Below, piece by piece: positions 1 to 12,000 of a DNA stretch of 64,000 nucleotides; position 1 is the stretch's first letter, and each line of letters opens with the position of its first letter. The stretch spans positions 17,511,147 to 17,575,146 of the forward strand of contig OZ038457.1 in the NCBI GenBank assembly GCA_964036195.1, in the 5' to 3' direction. Source of the stretch: Sphaerolaimus hirsutus (taxonomy: Eukaryota; Nematoda; Chromadorea; Monhysterida; Sphaerolaimidae). The translations under genes were made by a program, and so were the position numbers. The notes beneath the pieces are model-generated. The model saw only the letters and a list, made by a program, of their open reading frames with translations. It was not told the DNA's origin and searched no databases.

Positions 1-151
1 TTTTTTTTAATAACACGTTTAAAAAAACATCGGTCAACCCCACGTGCACACTTCCGTCTGGGCTTGGGGATGGAAAAAGCGTATTTTTTCAATGGCCCAG
101 CTTAATATCAGAATAAAAACGATGATCTTAAAAATGCCACAAAAACAATGA

Positions 152-270
152 AATCGAATATCGATATCTAGGTTCCATATCGCATCGATATCGAGTTACA
201 GAAAATATTGAAAATAGAATATCGATATCGAAAATTGATCGATATCGAATCGAAAAGTCATATCGTTCGA
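152..270. repeat. ATCGATATCGA-rich low-complexity block
   Basis: Overlapping ATCGATATCGA-like units recur through this stretch. A looser relative (TCGAGTTTCGGA and CGATATCGAT units) lies at about 29810-30250. No coding potential is visible on either strand and no terminal repeats were found. Confidence 0.6.
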
Positions 271-542
271 ACCATATTTGCATGTGAAATTGCAAAATGC
301 ATAGTGCTTAAGTACCAAAACATTTGCCATCGCTTTTTTAAAGCGCGTGGACCCTTGCGCTTTTGTTTAAAACGAAGTGGCATTTAAAAAAAATCAGTTA
401 ATAAAATGCCTACTTTCATCACTTCTGTTATTCTATTTGCCTGATGCTGTCTGCTTTTAGGTGTGGCAAGCACTCAATTCAAGCATGGTACTCAATTCAA
501 ACATGGGAGTGAGAACAAGCCAATATGGTAACTGAAGCCAAC

Positions 543-691
543 CTGTCACAATCACTCATGTGGGGTCCACACCCGCCGCCCCCACCACCTGCGCCGCCTC
601 TCAAGGGGCAGTCGCTCACGCGTCGGCCAATGTCGATTGCGTCGCCGCACTGGTTGCACTCGCGGCGGAAGCGAAACCAAAGTTCACGTTG
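543..691 (-). CDS. Orphan coding exon, cysteine/glycine-rich protein (partial)
   Basis: On the minus strand an acceptor (TTATTATGCAG) is followed by 149 nt of open, GC-rich sequence and a donor (GACAG|GTTGGC). The exon enters in phase 0 and leaves in phase 2. The peptide begins QRELWFRFRRECNQCGD and continues with a poly-Gly run and three more cysteines; the CNQC pair could bind metal. The sharp composition change against the AT-rich surroundings supports coding. The next exon would lie to the left, and I see none before the window edge, so the gene probably continues outside. I do not recognise the family. Confidence 0.4.
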
Positions 692-1030
692 CTGCATAAT
701 AACACTTGATTCATTGCTTGCACGCAGTAGGGACTTCTTCGTAGCTTGAAAATGGGGCGCCGGCTGGGGGGCTTTTTTGCAGTCATTACCAAGCTAAGCT
801 ATTAGGGAGGCAAAGCAAAAGTTGGAACAATGCCAAATCAGAAAGCAGCGGTGAAAGTGAATGTTGAAAGTTTCATCCAAAAAGAACACACCTCCTACAA
901 AGCCATTTAATCCCAACAAGAGATGGGGTCGAGAAAGCGTGGTCGGCTGCGAGAATTGGTCCGTCCCGCAGCCATTGCGGTCGAGCAGCGTTCTGAGCGC
1001 CGAGTTCATGCGCAGTTATGCCGCCACCGC

Positions 1031-3103
1031 CCCCTCACTTATTTTAAGTACATTTCTGTGTAAATAAAAAGTGACTTTATACTGTGTAAAAAACACACAA
1101 ATGAGACACACAATGAAGTTCCTGTCTGTAAAGGACAGCAGCAGAACATATGTGCTAATAAAAAGTGACTGCATTGTGTGCAAAAACACACGCGAACCAG
1201 GCTAAAAATGAGGGCGTTGAGGCCTCTGATTGTGCCTCCTATCTTTTGCATTGAAGCATGCTTAGCGTGCAGTTCTTTCGCAATTGTATAGGTGGAGATG
1301 AAATGCAATCAAAAACTATAGATCTAATTCAATTAAAACTTAATTCTCCAATTGTCCGCTACGTATCCATTTCAGTTTTGGCTCTGGGACAATATCGTCT
1401 AACATTGATTACAGTTATGTAAACTATGCAACAGTGTACATACGCGCCACTGCCAAATGATCAAACACAACAAAAATGTCACAGCAAATTATGATTGAAT
1501 TTTTCATTGGCACACAGCATAACATCCATCTCAAGGCCCTTAGCACCCATTGCTTCTATATTTAGGCCCAATACATATGCACAGAATGAAAAAATCATTC
1601 TGGGATTAATTTCATATGTGGAGATAATTTCATAAGTAAAAAAAACAATTTAAAGAGAAGTTTTATGAAAAGTAAGTCAAAAGCAAATTAATTTTAGAAG
1701 TAAGAAGTTAGAAGAAAAGTTAAAAGTTTAGTTTGGGTTTAATTTTTTCACTTCTCAAATGGTTTTTACTTCTCCACTTGTTGAATTGGAACCTGCACTT
1801 GCAGCGCTTGATGATATGCTGAGGTTGCTCAGTACAAATGGGCCCAGCACACTCCAGTAGTCCTTAGACTGAAAATGAAAACCAGGGTTATCAATACTTG
1901 TCACTTTACACTTTGCAGTTAGCTAACAATAGCATGCAATTTTTGCAAAGCAATGGAAAAAATTTGTCACTTAAAGTTTTTGGCTATTGATTTTTAGGCC
2001 TACTGATAACATTTTTCTGGCCTTGCTTGCCAAATTCCGATTTTTTGTACTATTTTTGTAAACATTTTGTAACATTTTTGTAAAATGGTTGATTTGATTT
2101 TATCAATAAAAAAATAATAAATAATAAAATTTGGAATAAATGTTGGAATAAGATAATAAATTTTGGAATAAAATAACATGAATCATGAATAAAATAAGAA
2201 TAAAATTTTATAAAATTTTTATACAATTTGTATACAAATAATTTTTTTTACAACCAACCGCGCTCATGTGTATTTATTTACAAAAAAGTTACCGTCGCGC
2301 TCCACCCATACTTTTTCTTTTCTCGATCATAATCAAACTCTTTGATAATACAACCGCAGTAAAAAAATTTTACATCATGCAAACATAACCCTGCATATCT
2401 CGTGGTTTTAATGACGTATAGGCTCACATTTAGTTTCAACACCCTTTTTGATCAGAACCACTTCTCCAACTTGTGTTTCACTGTTCATGTCGTTTTTTTC
2501 TCAATAAAATGTATGAACACACTTATAGGTAGACACTGTTGATCGAAATCCTTACGTCGCCCTACGCTGCATGATTTATGAACGGTTTTATGTGCCTGAT
2601 GCTGGATTGGTGGCGGTAGGATAACAAAAACAATTTCCTGGTGCACTCCCAAAATAGCGCTGCGCAGTGCGCGCAGTAGTACACCACTGAAATTTGGGAA
2701 ACTCAAAAATTTGTGTTTACCATTACACATTTGAGTTTACCACAATGAGGATTCTGTCAACTACAGTTGACGGCGATCAAATTCATTCTGGTAAATGCAA
2801 ATGTGCTCACACCAGATTTATATGAGTTCTCCAAATTTTAGTGGTGTACCAGCGTGCGAGGTCACATTGATGTTATTTAAAATACCAGAATGACGAAATT
2901 TTCTGTATTTTACCATTTTGAAGGTCTGCAATGCGTCGAATGGACATATAAATGACTGCAAAGCGAGAAGATTGCATTGAAGCAATTTGATTACCACCAC
3001 AAATTTTTCGGGCAGCCCAGCAAACCTGGTTGAGCCAATATAGGTATTTTACCTAATACAGGTTTTTTCCGAAATTTATTACGATGTCGATTTCTCTTCT
3101 AAA
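1031..3103. other. AT-rich spacer without recognisable gene
   Basis: No exon with plausible splice sites is visible. The stretch contains aaaataaaat-type low complexity at about 2040-2250, like the body of the CAGGGTTGG element at 36854-37904, and AAGTGAGAAGT-like units near 1670-1800. Confidence 0.5.
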
Positions 3104-3154
3104 GCGGGAATTAGAGCTCACGTCGAATCGACGCTGAGCTCTAATTCCGGCCTA
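3104..3154. mobile_element. End-to-end remnant of the 541-bp palindromic element
   Basis: GCGGGAATTAGAGCTCA is followed at once by CGTCGAATCGACGCTGAGC and then CTAATTCCGGCC. These are the two termini of the long foldback element at 52411-52950 joined almost directly, with the body missing. It looks like an internal-deletion derivative or a minimal non-autonomous form. Confidence 0.7.
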
Positions 3155-3280
3155 ACAGTTATCGCCCATTACGGAGTTCTGTAGTGTTGTTTATCGGAAC
3201 TACACAACCTGGCAGTGTGCACTTTCACCTAAAAGTGTAACATGCCGATTTGTGTGTAGGTACACATCGATATCTACATA

Positions 3281-3708
3281 CCGTATTTCCTCGAAATACC
3301 CCCCGGGGGTGATTGTTTCATAGTGGTCCCGAGAGGGGGGGGGGTTAAACGAGGGGGGGTATTTCGAGGGGGGGGTTATTATTTCACAAGAAAATTTTTG
3401 AAAACCAAGTACGAAATTGTCGTCTGAAACGTACGCAGACGTCGAAAAATGCAACAAAAACTGCCATTTATAAGGTTTTGTAGACTAATATTAGTACGTA
3501 GATGGTATAAACACTGTTCTAATGTGATTCCGACATTGTTTTAACGTGTGTTCTGCACTACGCAGAACATAAACTGCCGTATTTGTCATGTACGTTCTCT
3601 TTGAACTCAATTTGGGGGGGGGGTATTTCGAGGGGGGGTGATTGTTTCATAGTGGTCTCGAGAGGGGGGGGGGGTCAAACGAGGGGGGGGTATTTCGAGG
3701 AAATACGG
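3281..3708. mobile_element. TA-flanked MITE with CCGTATTTCC termini
   Basis: The element starts CCGTATTTCCTCGAAATACC and ends with the inverse, flanked by TA on both sides, which suggests a Tc1/mariner-type target. Both sub-terminal regions are built from GGGGG-TATTTCGAGG units, so the body repeats a piece of the terminus. No transposase is encoded. Confidence 0.8.
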
Positions 3709-3788
3709 TATGCAGATAAGATAGTAAACTGTGTCATTCATTGGAAGGAAGGAAGATACCGCAAATGCAAATTTATTTGTCATTCATA

Positions 3789-6214
3789 GCCAGCGTTAGC
3801 AAAATGTCAGAAAAAAAATGTAAATAAAATAGAAAATCGAAGAATAAGCTAAAGTGGAAAATTAATAAAATTTAGTTAGTTTAAAAAAAGTTTAGTAAAA
3901 TTCGAATTTTTATAAAAAAATTTTTTTTAATTGTATGAAAATTATTATCAAAGTGCATGCCATTTAGCTCCTTTAGCCCTTTTTACTGCACAGCTGCTGG
4001 CTGGAATGCTGATCAGACTCGGGATCATCTAGTATAGGATATAGTTCAAATGGATTGCAAGGCACCAGACTTGAACGCGGGGGTAACCCCCCCCCCCCAA
4101 ATCACCTAGCTATCTAGGTATCTATTCTGAAGGCTGCTCAGCTATCTGTCTATCTCAGAGGCAAATTTTTTGGCTACTATAGCCTGAACTCCTCACACCC
4201 ACATGTAGATTTCTGGAGTGATTTACCAAAAATTTGTTAAAAATGAGTGATTTGCAAAAATTTTACCCTAATATTTACTAAAAAGCACCAATTTTCACAC
4301 CAATTGTCTCAAAAGAAGCACTGTTTTATTTTTTTTATTTTATATTTTCACCTGAGAAATCACCAGATAATATGTTTTACTGCCTATTTTCAGCTATTTG
4401 TTGTACTATATGTGCTTTTATACCTTTTTTTTAGATATTGTCCACCTACTTCTAGATATTTTTTCCCTTTCCTTCATCCCATACCTTGAAAAAGCCCATA
4501 TATTAAATCCCTATGATTCCACGAACCTCCACCCCAAAATATTTTTAGCACCCATTTGAAAAACAAATTTCGATCCCTCCAGAAGAATGATTTGCAATCT
4601 ATCCAAACTCCTAGAGGATAGGCAGAAACTGGCAAAAACTGGCACAGCACCATACTGGCACTGGCTACCAATTTGGACAGAGCACTTAAACTAAAAAATC
4701 CCAATTGTAAAAAGTTGATCCCATATGAACCCTAACTGTGGCTGACACAAAATGTGTGTTGTCATTGTTTGTGTTGTTGTTGGAATTTTTTTGTTGTAAT
4801 AAAATTAATGATCAAAAAATCTGTGTTATTTTACATCGAGTTACTAGACAATAAAACGAAAAAAAATGCATCTGTTACATCTTCCAGGGTAAAACTAACT
4901 TATACAAGAGAAAAGCACTCACTTTTACATTTTTCATAAAAAGTACTCACATGTAATCATGAGTGCCGGTTAAAAGTAATTTACATTTTATGTACTCAGG
5001 GGTGAGTAAAAAAGCATATTACATATGCATATACCTACTTTCTAGGAAGTACAATAACTTTAACAACTCTGGTGTAATTATTATACGTGTAAACGCATGT
5101 AGTTTGAACTGTGTCATTCATTGGAACGGAAAGACAGTACCGAAAATGAAAAACTTTGGATTGTCAATTTGACACAGCTTCACACTTTATAATGTTCACA
5201 CCTTGTTTCGATTGATACCATCTCCCAGTGGTCACACCTCACTCCGCTTGTTTATATTTTTACCTGCATTTAATAGGCGTGTGTCCTCAGTCCGCCGACT
5301 ATTTACGCGCATTTTGCATTTCGCTCCCGCTCGCTCTCGATTCCACTATTTTCCGATGCACAAAATTGTGAAAACGGCGAAATTTCTCCACACACGTGGT
5401 TTTGCACGCGAATTGAAATCAGTGCAGAGTAACATATGAAGATTTTTAGTGGACGTGTGCATTGTCACACCGGCACAATCGTTTCAAAGGCGCTTTCTTG
5501 CCTGAAACTGAAATAGTACACTCTTTTGTCACTTATTTTTCCGCTTCACTGTGATGACTGGCGGTAATTGTATTTATTTACTTGAAGATAATTGCATGTT
5601 ACCAGTGGCTGTTTGCAAACGATTTCGTTTTTGTGATGTGAGAACTAATTCTTTAAGTATTTTATCGTTTTTTACTTTTGCATAAATTGTTTACTGATGC
5701 AGAAATCACTGATCGTTCGTTGACTTTGTGCAGACCATTTTGTGCAGTGCATGAGAGTGATTTTTTGCCCGATTTTTTGAGTGAGTACTGAGTCGTTGAA
5801 TATTCGAGGGGAGGAGTTACTTTTCCGTCAGAATATAATGTGAAATGCATGATCAATATACTGTGTGAATGGGGTTAAATTGGCCGCATAAACCTGTAAG
5901 GCAGAATACAAATTCTATTTTTTTCAAAACAATGAAATCAATGCTATTAACATCAGCTAAAAAGAATACATATCTTAGAATACATATCTAAGAATACATA
6001 TCTTAGAATAATACACATATAATTACAACGGTTTTTACATGTATGTCTTTCCCACCCATCTAAGAAGGGGAGTTTTTTGAGGGAGAGTTTTTAAGATTTT
6101 TTTCCTCAGCCAGCTAACATGGAAGTTATGTATTCGATGGGTGACTTAGAGGATATATTTATGGTATTAAACCTTTCATGCTTTGGCTGTGGACATCTTT
6201 CGCATTTTTAGGTA
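3789..6214. other. Spacer with degenerate repeats, no gene seen
   Basis: The stretch holds aaaataaaat-like sequence (3797-3930) and a degenerate member of the family that mixes GATAGATAGCT units with G/C tracts (about 4080-4740). It also has short direct repeats of AAGAATACATATC (about 5960-6010). I found no coding exon. Confidence 0.45.
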
Positions 6215-6643
6215 CCGTATTTACTCGAATAATTCCCCCGGGGAATTATTTTTTCGTCAGACATTTTTGAGGGGGGAACTATTCGAGGGGGGGAATTATT
6301 CAAGTGGGGGGATTATTTTTTCATCACAATTTTCAAACACGATTCTATCACACTACATACACATGTGTGTCCTGTTTCCATTGATAGTGCACATTCCATT
6401 GGACCTTTGCACCCGAATGTGCTGCATTTCCATTCGATGAATCAAACCGCACACAACTCTTTTGTATGGTTTGGCTTCATCGATTGTTTTTTGTTAAAAG
6501 CATGTGCATTATCTACCATCCGTCATTGCGGGAGGGGGGATTATTCAAGTGGGGGAATTATTTTTTCCTCACCTGTCTAACAGGGGGGAATTATTCGAGG
6601 GGGGGAATTATTCAAGTGGGGGGAATTATTCGAGTAAATACGG
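6215..6643. mobile_element. TA-flanked MITE, CCGTATTTACTCGAA termini
   Basis: Terminal inverted repeats CCGTATTTACTCGAATAATT are flanked by TA at 6213-6214 and 6644-6645. The arms are tandem GGGGGAATTATTCGAG/CAAG units derived from the terminus; the middle is unrelated AT-rich sequence. Confidence 0.8.
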
Positions 6644-6674
6644 TATTTTAGCTCCACAGAAGCTGGAATATCTA

Positions 6675-7314
6675 CCGTATTACCTCCAATATAAGGCATC
6701 CCTCTAATATAAGGTACCCTCTAATATAAGGTATAACTTTTGGCTATTTTGAATGCGACAAAATAAATATAAGGTACCCTCTAATACAAGGCACAGCTGG
6801 CTGCGTGCCAAAACGCGCAAAATCATAAAAACTGCCGCCAAACATGGCAGAAAATGATGAAAATGGTGCCGAAAGGCACTGTGATAACTCTTCGACGACT
6901 TCTGCCATTTTGTAGTGATACTGTACCACCTATTTCGTACGGGGGTGCACTGATACGCACATCTGCCCGTTACGCACATTTGACTGTTTTTTTCACTTGA
7001 CACTTTTCCAAGTGATTTTAAGATATGAGTGAAGTGAAAAACGCTGCGCAATGACATTTGTGAACTTTTTTCACTTCACTCATTCCAATTTGAAAAAATG
7101 AATTGTACCGTTGTTCACTGTTGATAAAATTTCTTTAAAATCTGGTGAAAATAATTGAAGGTACCCTCTTATATAAGGTACCCTCTAATATAAGGTACCC
7201 TCTAATATAAGGTACCCTCTAATATAAGGTACCCTCTAATATAAGGCATAACTTTTGGCTCGAAAAATCTGACGAAAATAATATAAGGTATACCTTATAT
7301 TAGAGGTAATACGG
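6675..7314. mobile_element. TA-flanked MITE with AATATAAGGTACCCTCT satellite
   Basis: Starts CCGTATTACCTCCAATATAA and ends with the inverse, TA on each side. Both arms contain tandem 17-bp units (CTAATATAAGGTACCCT), about five near the right end and several near the left. It is the third CCGTATT element here, each with a different satellite. Confidence 0.8.
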
Positions 7315-8964
7315 TATGTCAAAATTTTTATTTATGTACCCCCACATTGTGCATGAACTTTTCCCCATAACTCCAAATTGGTAACTTGACCAATTTATCA
7401 AATGGCACCATGGCACTGACGGCGATCTTTGAGGGCACCTAACTTTTAGTGCACCGCCTCATATCTAACCGCGTCCGTGGTGACAAACTCCTTTGGGCTT
7501 GGGCGGGGTAACCCTGACCCCTGTAAAATCCCGTCCCCGTAAAATGCTAAAATGTCCTGCTCCGTTAAACACTCATCGCACAAGTCACAATATTTGCCTT
7601 AGGGTAATTTGAAATATAATTCGCACTCTGACAGGATAGTAGCCAGGATGCGGCGGCCTTTTGGCTTTGGCACCCTCAAATAGCGCCAGCGCCATGGTGC
7701 CATGCAGTCTGTAGGCATTTAGACGCCACGAACTATTTATATCTAGAAAAATCGTTTACCAGCGCCTCTGATACATAACTTTTAAGGTCGGTGGGGCCAA
7801 TTACCTGCGTTCACATATTGCGCCTGTTCACTGTCTGTCATCTGTGTAACGTATGCATATTTATGTACACTTACTGAGGTATTACCACTGTTGACTGTAC
7901 ACAACATTTTGACTGTATAACGTCCACTGTTGAACAAATTCATTTATCAGTAACTATAGCCTATTAAAGGTTTTTTTTCTCAGAGCTCATTTTTACATGC
8001 AATAGTTTCATACATTCATCAACTGACAATAAAAGTTGCATTGCATGTGATGATATGACAAGGAAAGTTGCATTGCATGTGATGATATGACAAGGAAAGA
8101 AGACATTACCAGAAAGCGTCAAAATAACCTTTGAGTTGACGAAGAAAACGACACAGAATCTGTGTCGATTGAAACTTTTCGTGTCCTTTCCTTACAACTT
8201 TCCTTTTTATTTTCGTCTCTAGAAACTGTATATTGCAGATACCTAATCGTCAAAGAGTAAATATTGAATGTGAAACTACTTTCTTTAAAAGAAGCACGTT
8301 TGATGCAATGCAATTAATGTAATGCATTCAATAATGTGCCACGCTAAATACCCCTATTCACCATTTACTAGTCTATATTAGGAAAATTTACCTCTTCAAC
8401 TTTAGTAAATTCTTACTAAACTATGGTTGAACCTTTTTCCTACATCGAAAGAGGTGAAAACGCTGTCATTTATGTGTTTATGCCAGAAAACATGGACTCC
8501 AATTAAATTTTTACTCCCATGTCGGAGTGAATTTATGGACGACCGCCTGCGGGCTGCATGTTTCGCAACATCTCCTAGCAACTGTATGCCGGATCGCATT
8601 GATTTCGTCACTTTCTGAATACGCCCGTGTAGTTTTTGCGGCGAAAATGTCCAATGTATTACTCCGTGAATCCATTCTTGGCAACTCTACAATTGCCATA
8701 ATTTTCTTGCAATTGACGCAATTTCAAGTTTTATGATCAACGAAGCAGAAAGTTTGATGATTGCCTGTCGATTTCGCTTTCATTTTTGAGGTTGCGCCAG
8801 TGGAACGTAAATATTTACCTATTCATGTGTGCATTTCATTTCTCTTTTAATCGTCGCAAAATACAGGTGTCTATAATTTCACACCACACTCACTGCCTTC
8901 AATTATCGTTTCAAGTCGAAGCGGGTAAACTCTAAACAATCAAATTATCGTCAGTTGTGATTAT
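7315..8964. other. Spacer with a 34-bp tandem duplication, no gene seen
   Basis: A perfect two-copy tandem repeat (unit begins AAGTTGCATTGCATGTGATG) lies at about 8034-8099. No exon with convincing splice sites was found. The last few hundred bases may be promoter or 5' UTR for the gene starting at 9019. Confidence 0.4.
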
Positions 8965-9018
8965 TTGCCGATTTCTCACTTTCTAAACAAAAACAATCCT
9001 GCCAAAATTTCCGGTGTA

Positions 9019-12000
9019 ATGACGTCACTAGTACTTACCAATGATGCAAAAAGTGAACTGAACTCCGCTCAAATAACAGAGACGGATGATAATGGAAATG
9101 AGAGATCACTTATCAACTTTAATTTGAACATTGGATCGCACAACGAAAAATGGTACAGCGATATGATGCAGGAGCCATTTGTCTATTCGACATTTATCTG
9201 GCCGTATGAAAGCCAAGGTCAGATGTCGGTGAATTTGTAGCTGATTTATTTGCATTTTAAGGGTCGATTCCAGCTCGAGATGACATGAAGTGTCATGAAA
9301 AAGTGAAATATTACCGAAAAATTAATTACACCAGACTTGATGGTGATGAATACAGGGGTCAATTCCGGGTCAAGTGTAGTGATGGAAAAGGCGCCAAGCG
9401 CCAAATATGCCATGGCGCTTTTCCGAACACCAGTGCCAAGCGACAGAGCAAAATGGCGTAAGCGCCAGAAGTGTCATGGCGCTGGCGCCAAGCGTCAGCG
9501 CCAGACGTTTGCTTCCTGGCGCCAAGCGCCATGGCGCTTTTCATCACTAGTCAAGTGAAAAGTCATTCAAGAAGTGGGTAGTAAAAAGATAAGTAAAGAG
9601 TCAAAAGACAGGTCAATTGATAAGTGGCAAGTCAAAACAATTTTAGTGAAATTATAATCGGGAATAAAAGAAAAATGTGAACACTTCCATTGATTTCATT
9701 GTATTTATATATTTTTTTCTACTTCATAGTTATGTTTTCCGTTTTCTAGCTAACTTGCCATTTGTCAATGGGCAAGTGGGGGTGAAAAAATATTTGTTTT
9801 AAAAACAGTTCGGAAAATTCTGGCCATTCCCAGATGTATCAATAGCGCATACTGGTGTACAATAATGGGGGTTAATTACTTTGCCAAGAATTTTATTAAT
9901 TTCCACATACTGAGACGTAGAAAAATGCAACTGAAACAGAGATGTTTAATCATTTATAGACATACATGTAGGTAAATGTAAGTAGGTAAAATAGCCGGTA
10001 GAAGGGGGCATTTGGCGAAAATATAGGGTTTTTATGCTGTATTTTCTCGAAATACCCCCATCGAAATACCCCCTCAAAATGGCCACTATGAATTAATACC
10101 CCCCACCCCCCACAAAACACTCTCTCCTAGGTAGGTCTGAGCGAGCTGGGGAAATTCAGAGGTTAATTCGAGGAAATACGGTATATACGGTGAATAACAC
10201 AAAAAGTTATACAACATCAACAATACCACAAAAATACTGATCTCCTGAAACGGTTGACCGTTTCCGCTGAGTTTTGTACACAATGAAGATATTGGTTACC
10301 TAATACTTCCTCCACGACAAATAATTTCACCATCCAGTTTCACGCAATTCATTCTGCGGCGAGATTTTACATTTTCACGACACCGCATTCCACGCCAAGC
10401 AGTAATCGACACTTTAACGTCGATCCTAGCAGAAAACATGTGTAAAATATTAAACCCGCGCGAAACCGCAGGCGGTAGCCCGGCGGCGGCGGCGGTGGTG
10501 ATCAGGTGCACGCCGAAGCTGGCCTACGTGTCGCTGGCGGCGAGCACGCACGAGCTCCTGTCGTGCCGCGTCAAATTGCGCCCGACGGCCACCAAAGGAC
10601 GCGGGTCGGACAATGGACTGAGCAGACACGCCGTCTACCAGGTGCAAATTCCTCAAAAAGAGAAGTGAAAAGTGAAGTGAAACTTTGAAGTGAAGTTTTT
10701 GAATATGATAACATTTACAATTGCAAAGTTCCGATGCAAGAGAAAAATTGGCACGTTTCGCCCCAAATCATCCTGACCGTCATCAGAAACAATGCTTTCT
10801 AAGTCAGAATTCATCCTTTACTTTTTATTTTTTCATTTCTCATTTCACGTCGCTTTTCACATCACTTTTCACTCCCCTTTCCCCTACACTTTCCACTCCC
10901 TTTCCCCTACACTTTCCACTCCCCTTCCCCCACACTTCTCACTTCCCTTTCCACTTCACCATTAGCGGAATTGCGCGCAGATCAGCGGCGTGGTGGATGG
11001 GCTGCGCGAGTTGGAACTGGACGCCCTCTGGCAGACGCACATTATTCGTGACGAGCAGCCGGCGCTCGAGCACGCCGTCGGCCGCACCGTGCAGCAGACG
11101 CTCGGCTTGCACAACTTGGAGAAGGAGAAGAGTGCTACTGTTGGTTCTCTCTAGCCAGTTTTGCTGTTCGACAAGTGGTTTAAAAGTGACAGAAAATTTA
11201 TGTAAACCATTCGCAAAAACAAGCGTCACTCTTGTGCTGTGCTATTCAGAGTTGTTAAATGTACTGAACTTTGTCAAAGTAAATGTAAATGGAAAGCATT
11301 TTATTTTTACTCACCCCTGACTATTGAGTACAGAAAATGTAAAATTAAGCTGTTGTTTTTTACATTTACAATGGGTAAAAGGAAAGTAAAAGTAAAAAGC
11401 AGTATTTTTACTCAGGGAAGACGTATAAGCGAGGATTTTTGATGTTGTACCCAGAAAAACCCATAAAAGTGAGTAAAAGTAAAAGTGAGAGTTTTGGCTT
11501 TCCCTACCCGTCGCATTTCGACTATTGCCGCTGCCATTTTCGCAGCCGTTTCAATTCGTTTGAGTTGTTTTCGTTCTTTATGCACCCGATTAATTTTCCT
11601 GAATTACATTTTCTGTATTCGCGTACTTTCAAAAAGTACACGTAAATGTGAGTACAGGTATTTTTTCCGGGGGAAACGTAATCGTATTTACTCAGTACTT
11701 GAGTATGCGTATTTTTCGAGTAAACGTAAATACGTTATACCAACTATTTGACGCTTTGAAATTGGCGCCATTCCATCACTTCTAGTGCCTGGCGAAAAAT
11801 CACGCAACCCTACAGGTGGACTTGATCGACTACAACTACCTGGACGAAGCGACACGGGCGCTGTGGCGCGACCGGCTCGGCTTTCTGGTCAGCGATTCGA
11901 GGCACCTGGTCGAGCTCAACGTGCACAGGGTGGGCGACCTCGTCGACAAGATACTCGGCGGGTCCCCAGTGCCGCAGTATATCATAAGGTCGGCTGCAGG

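Noticed and set aside
10721-11320. 199-codon plus-strand open frame
   Set aside because: It runs through a repeat-made intron and reads the real exon (10981-11139) in the wrong frame; the frame ISGVVDGLRELELDALW joins neighbours in phase.
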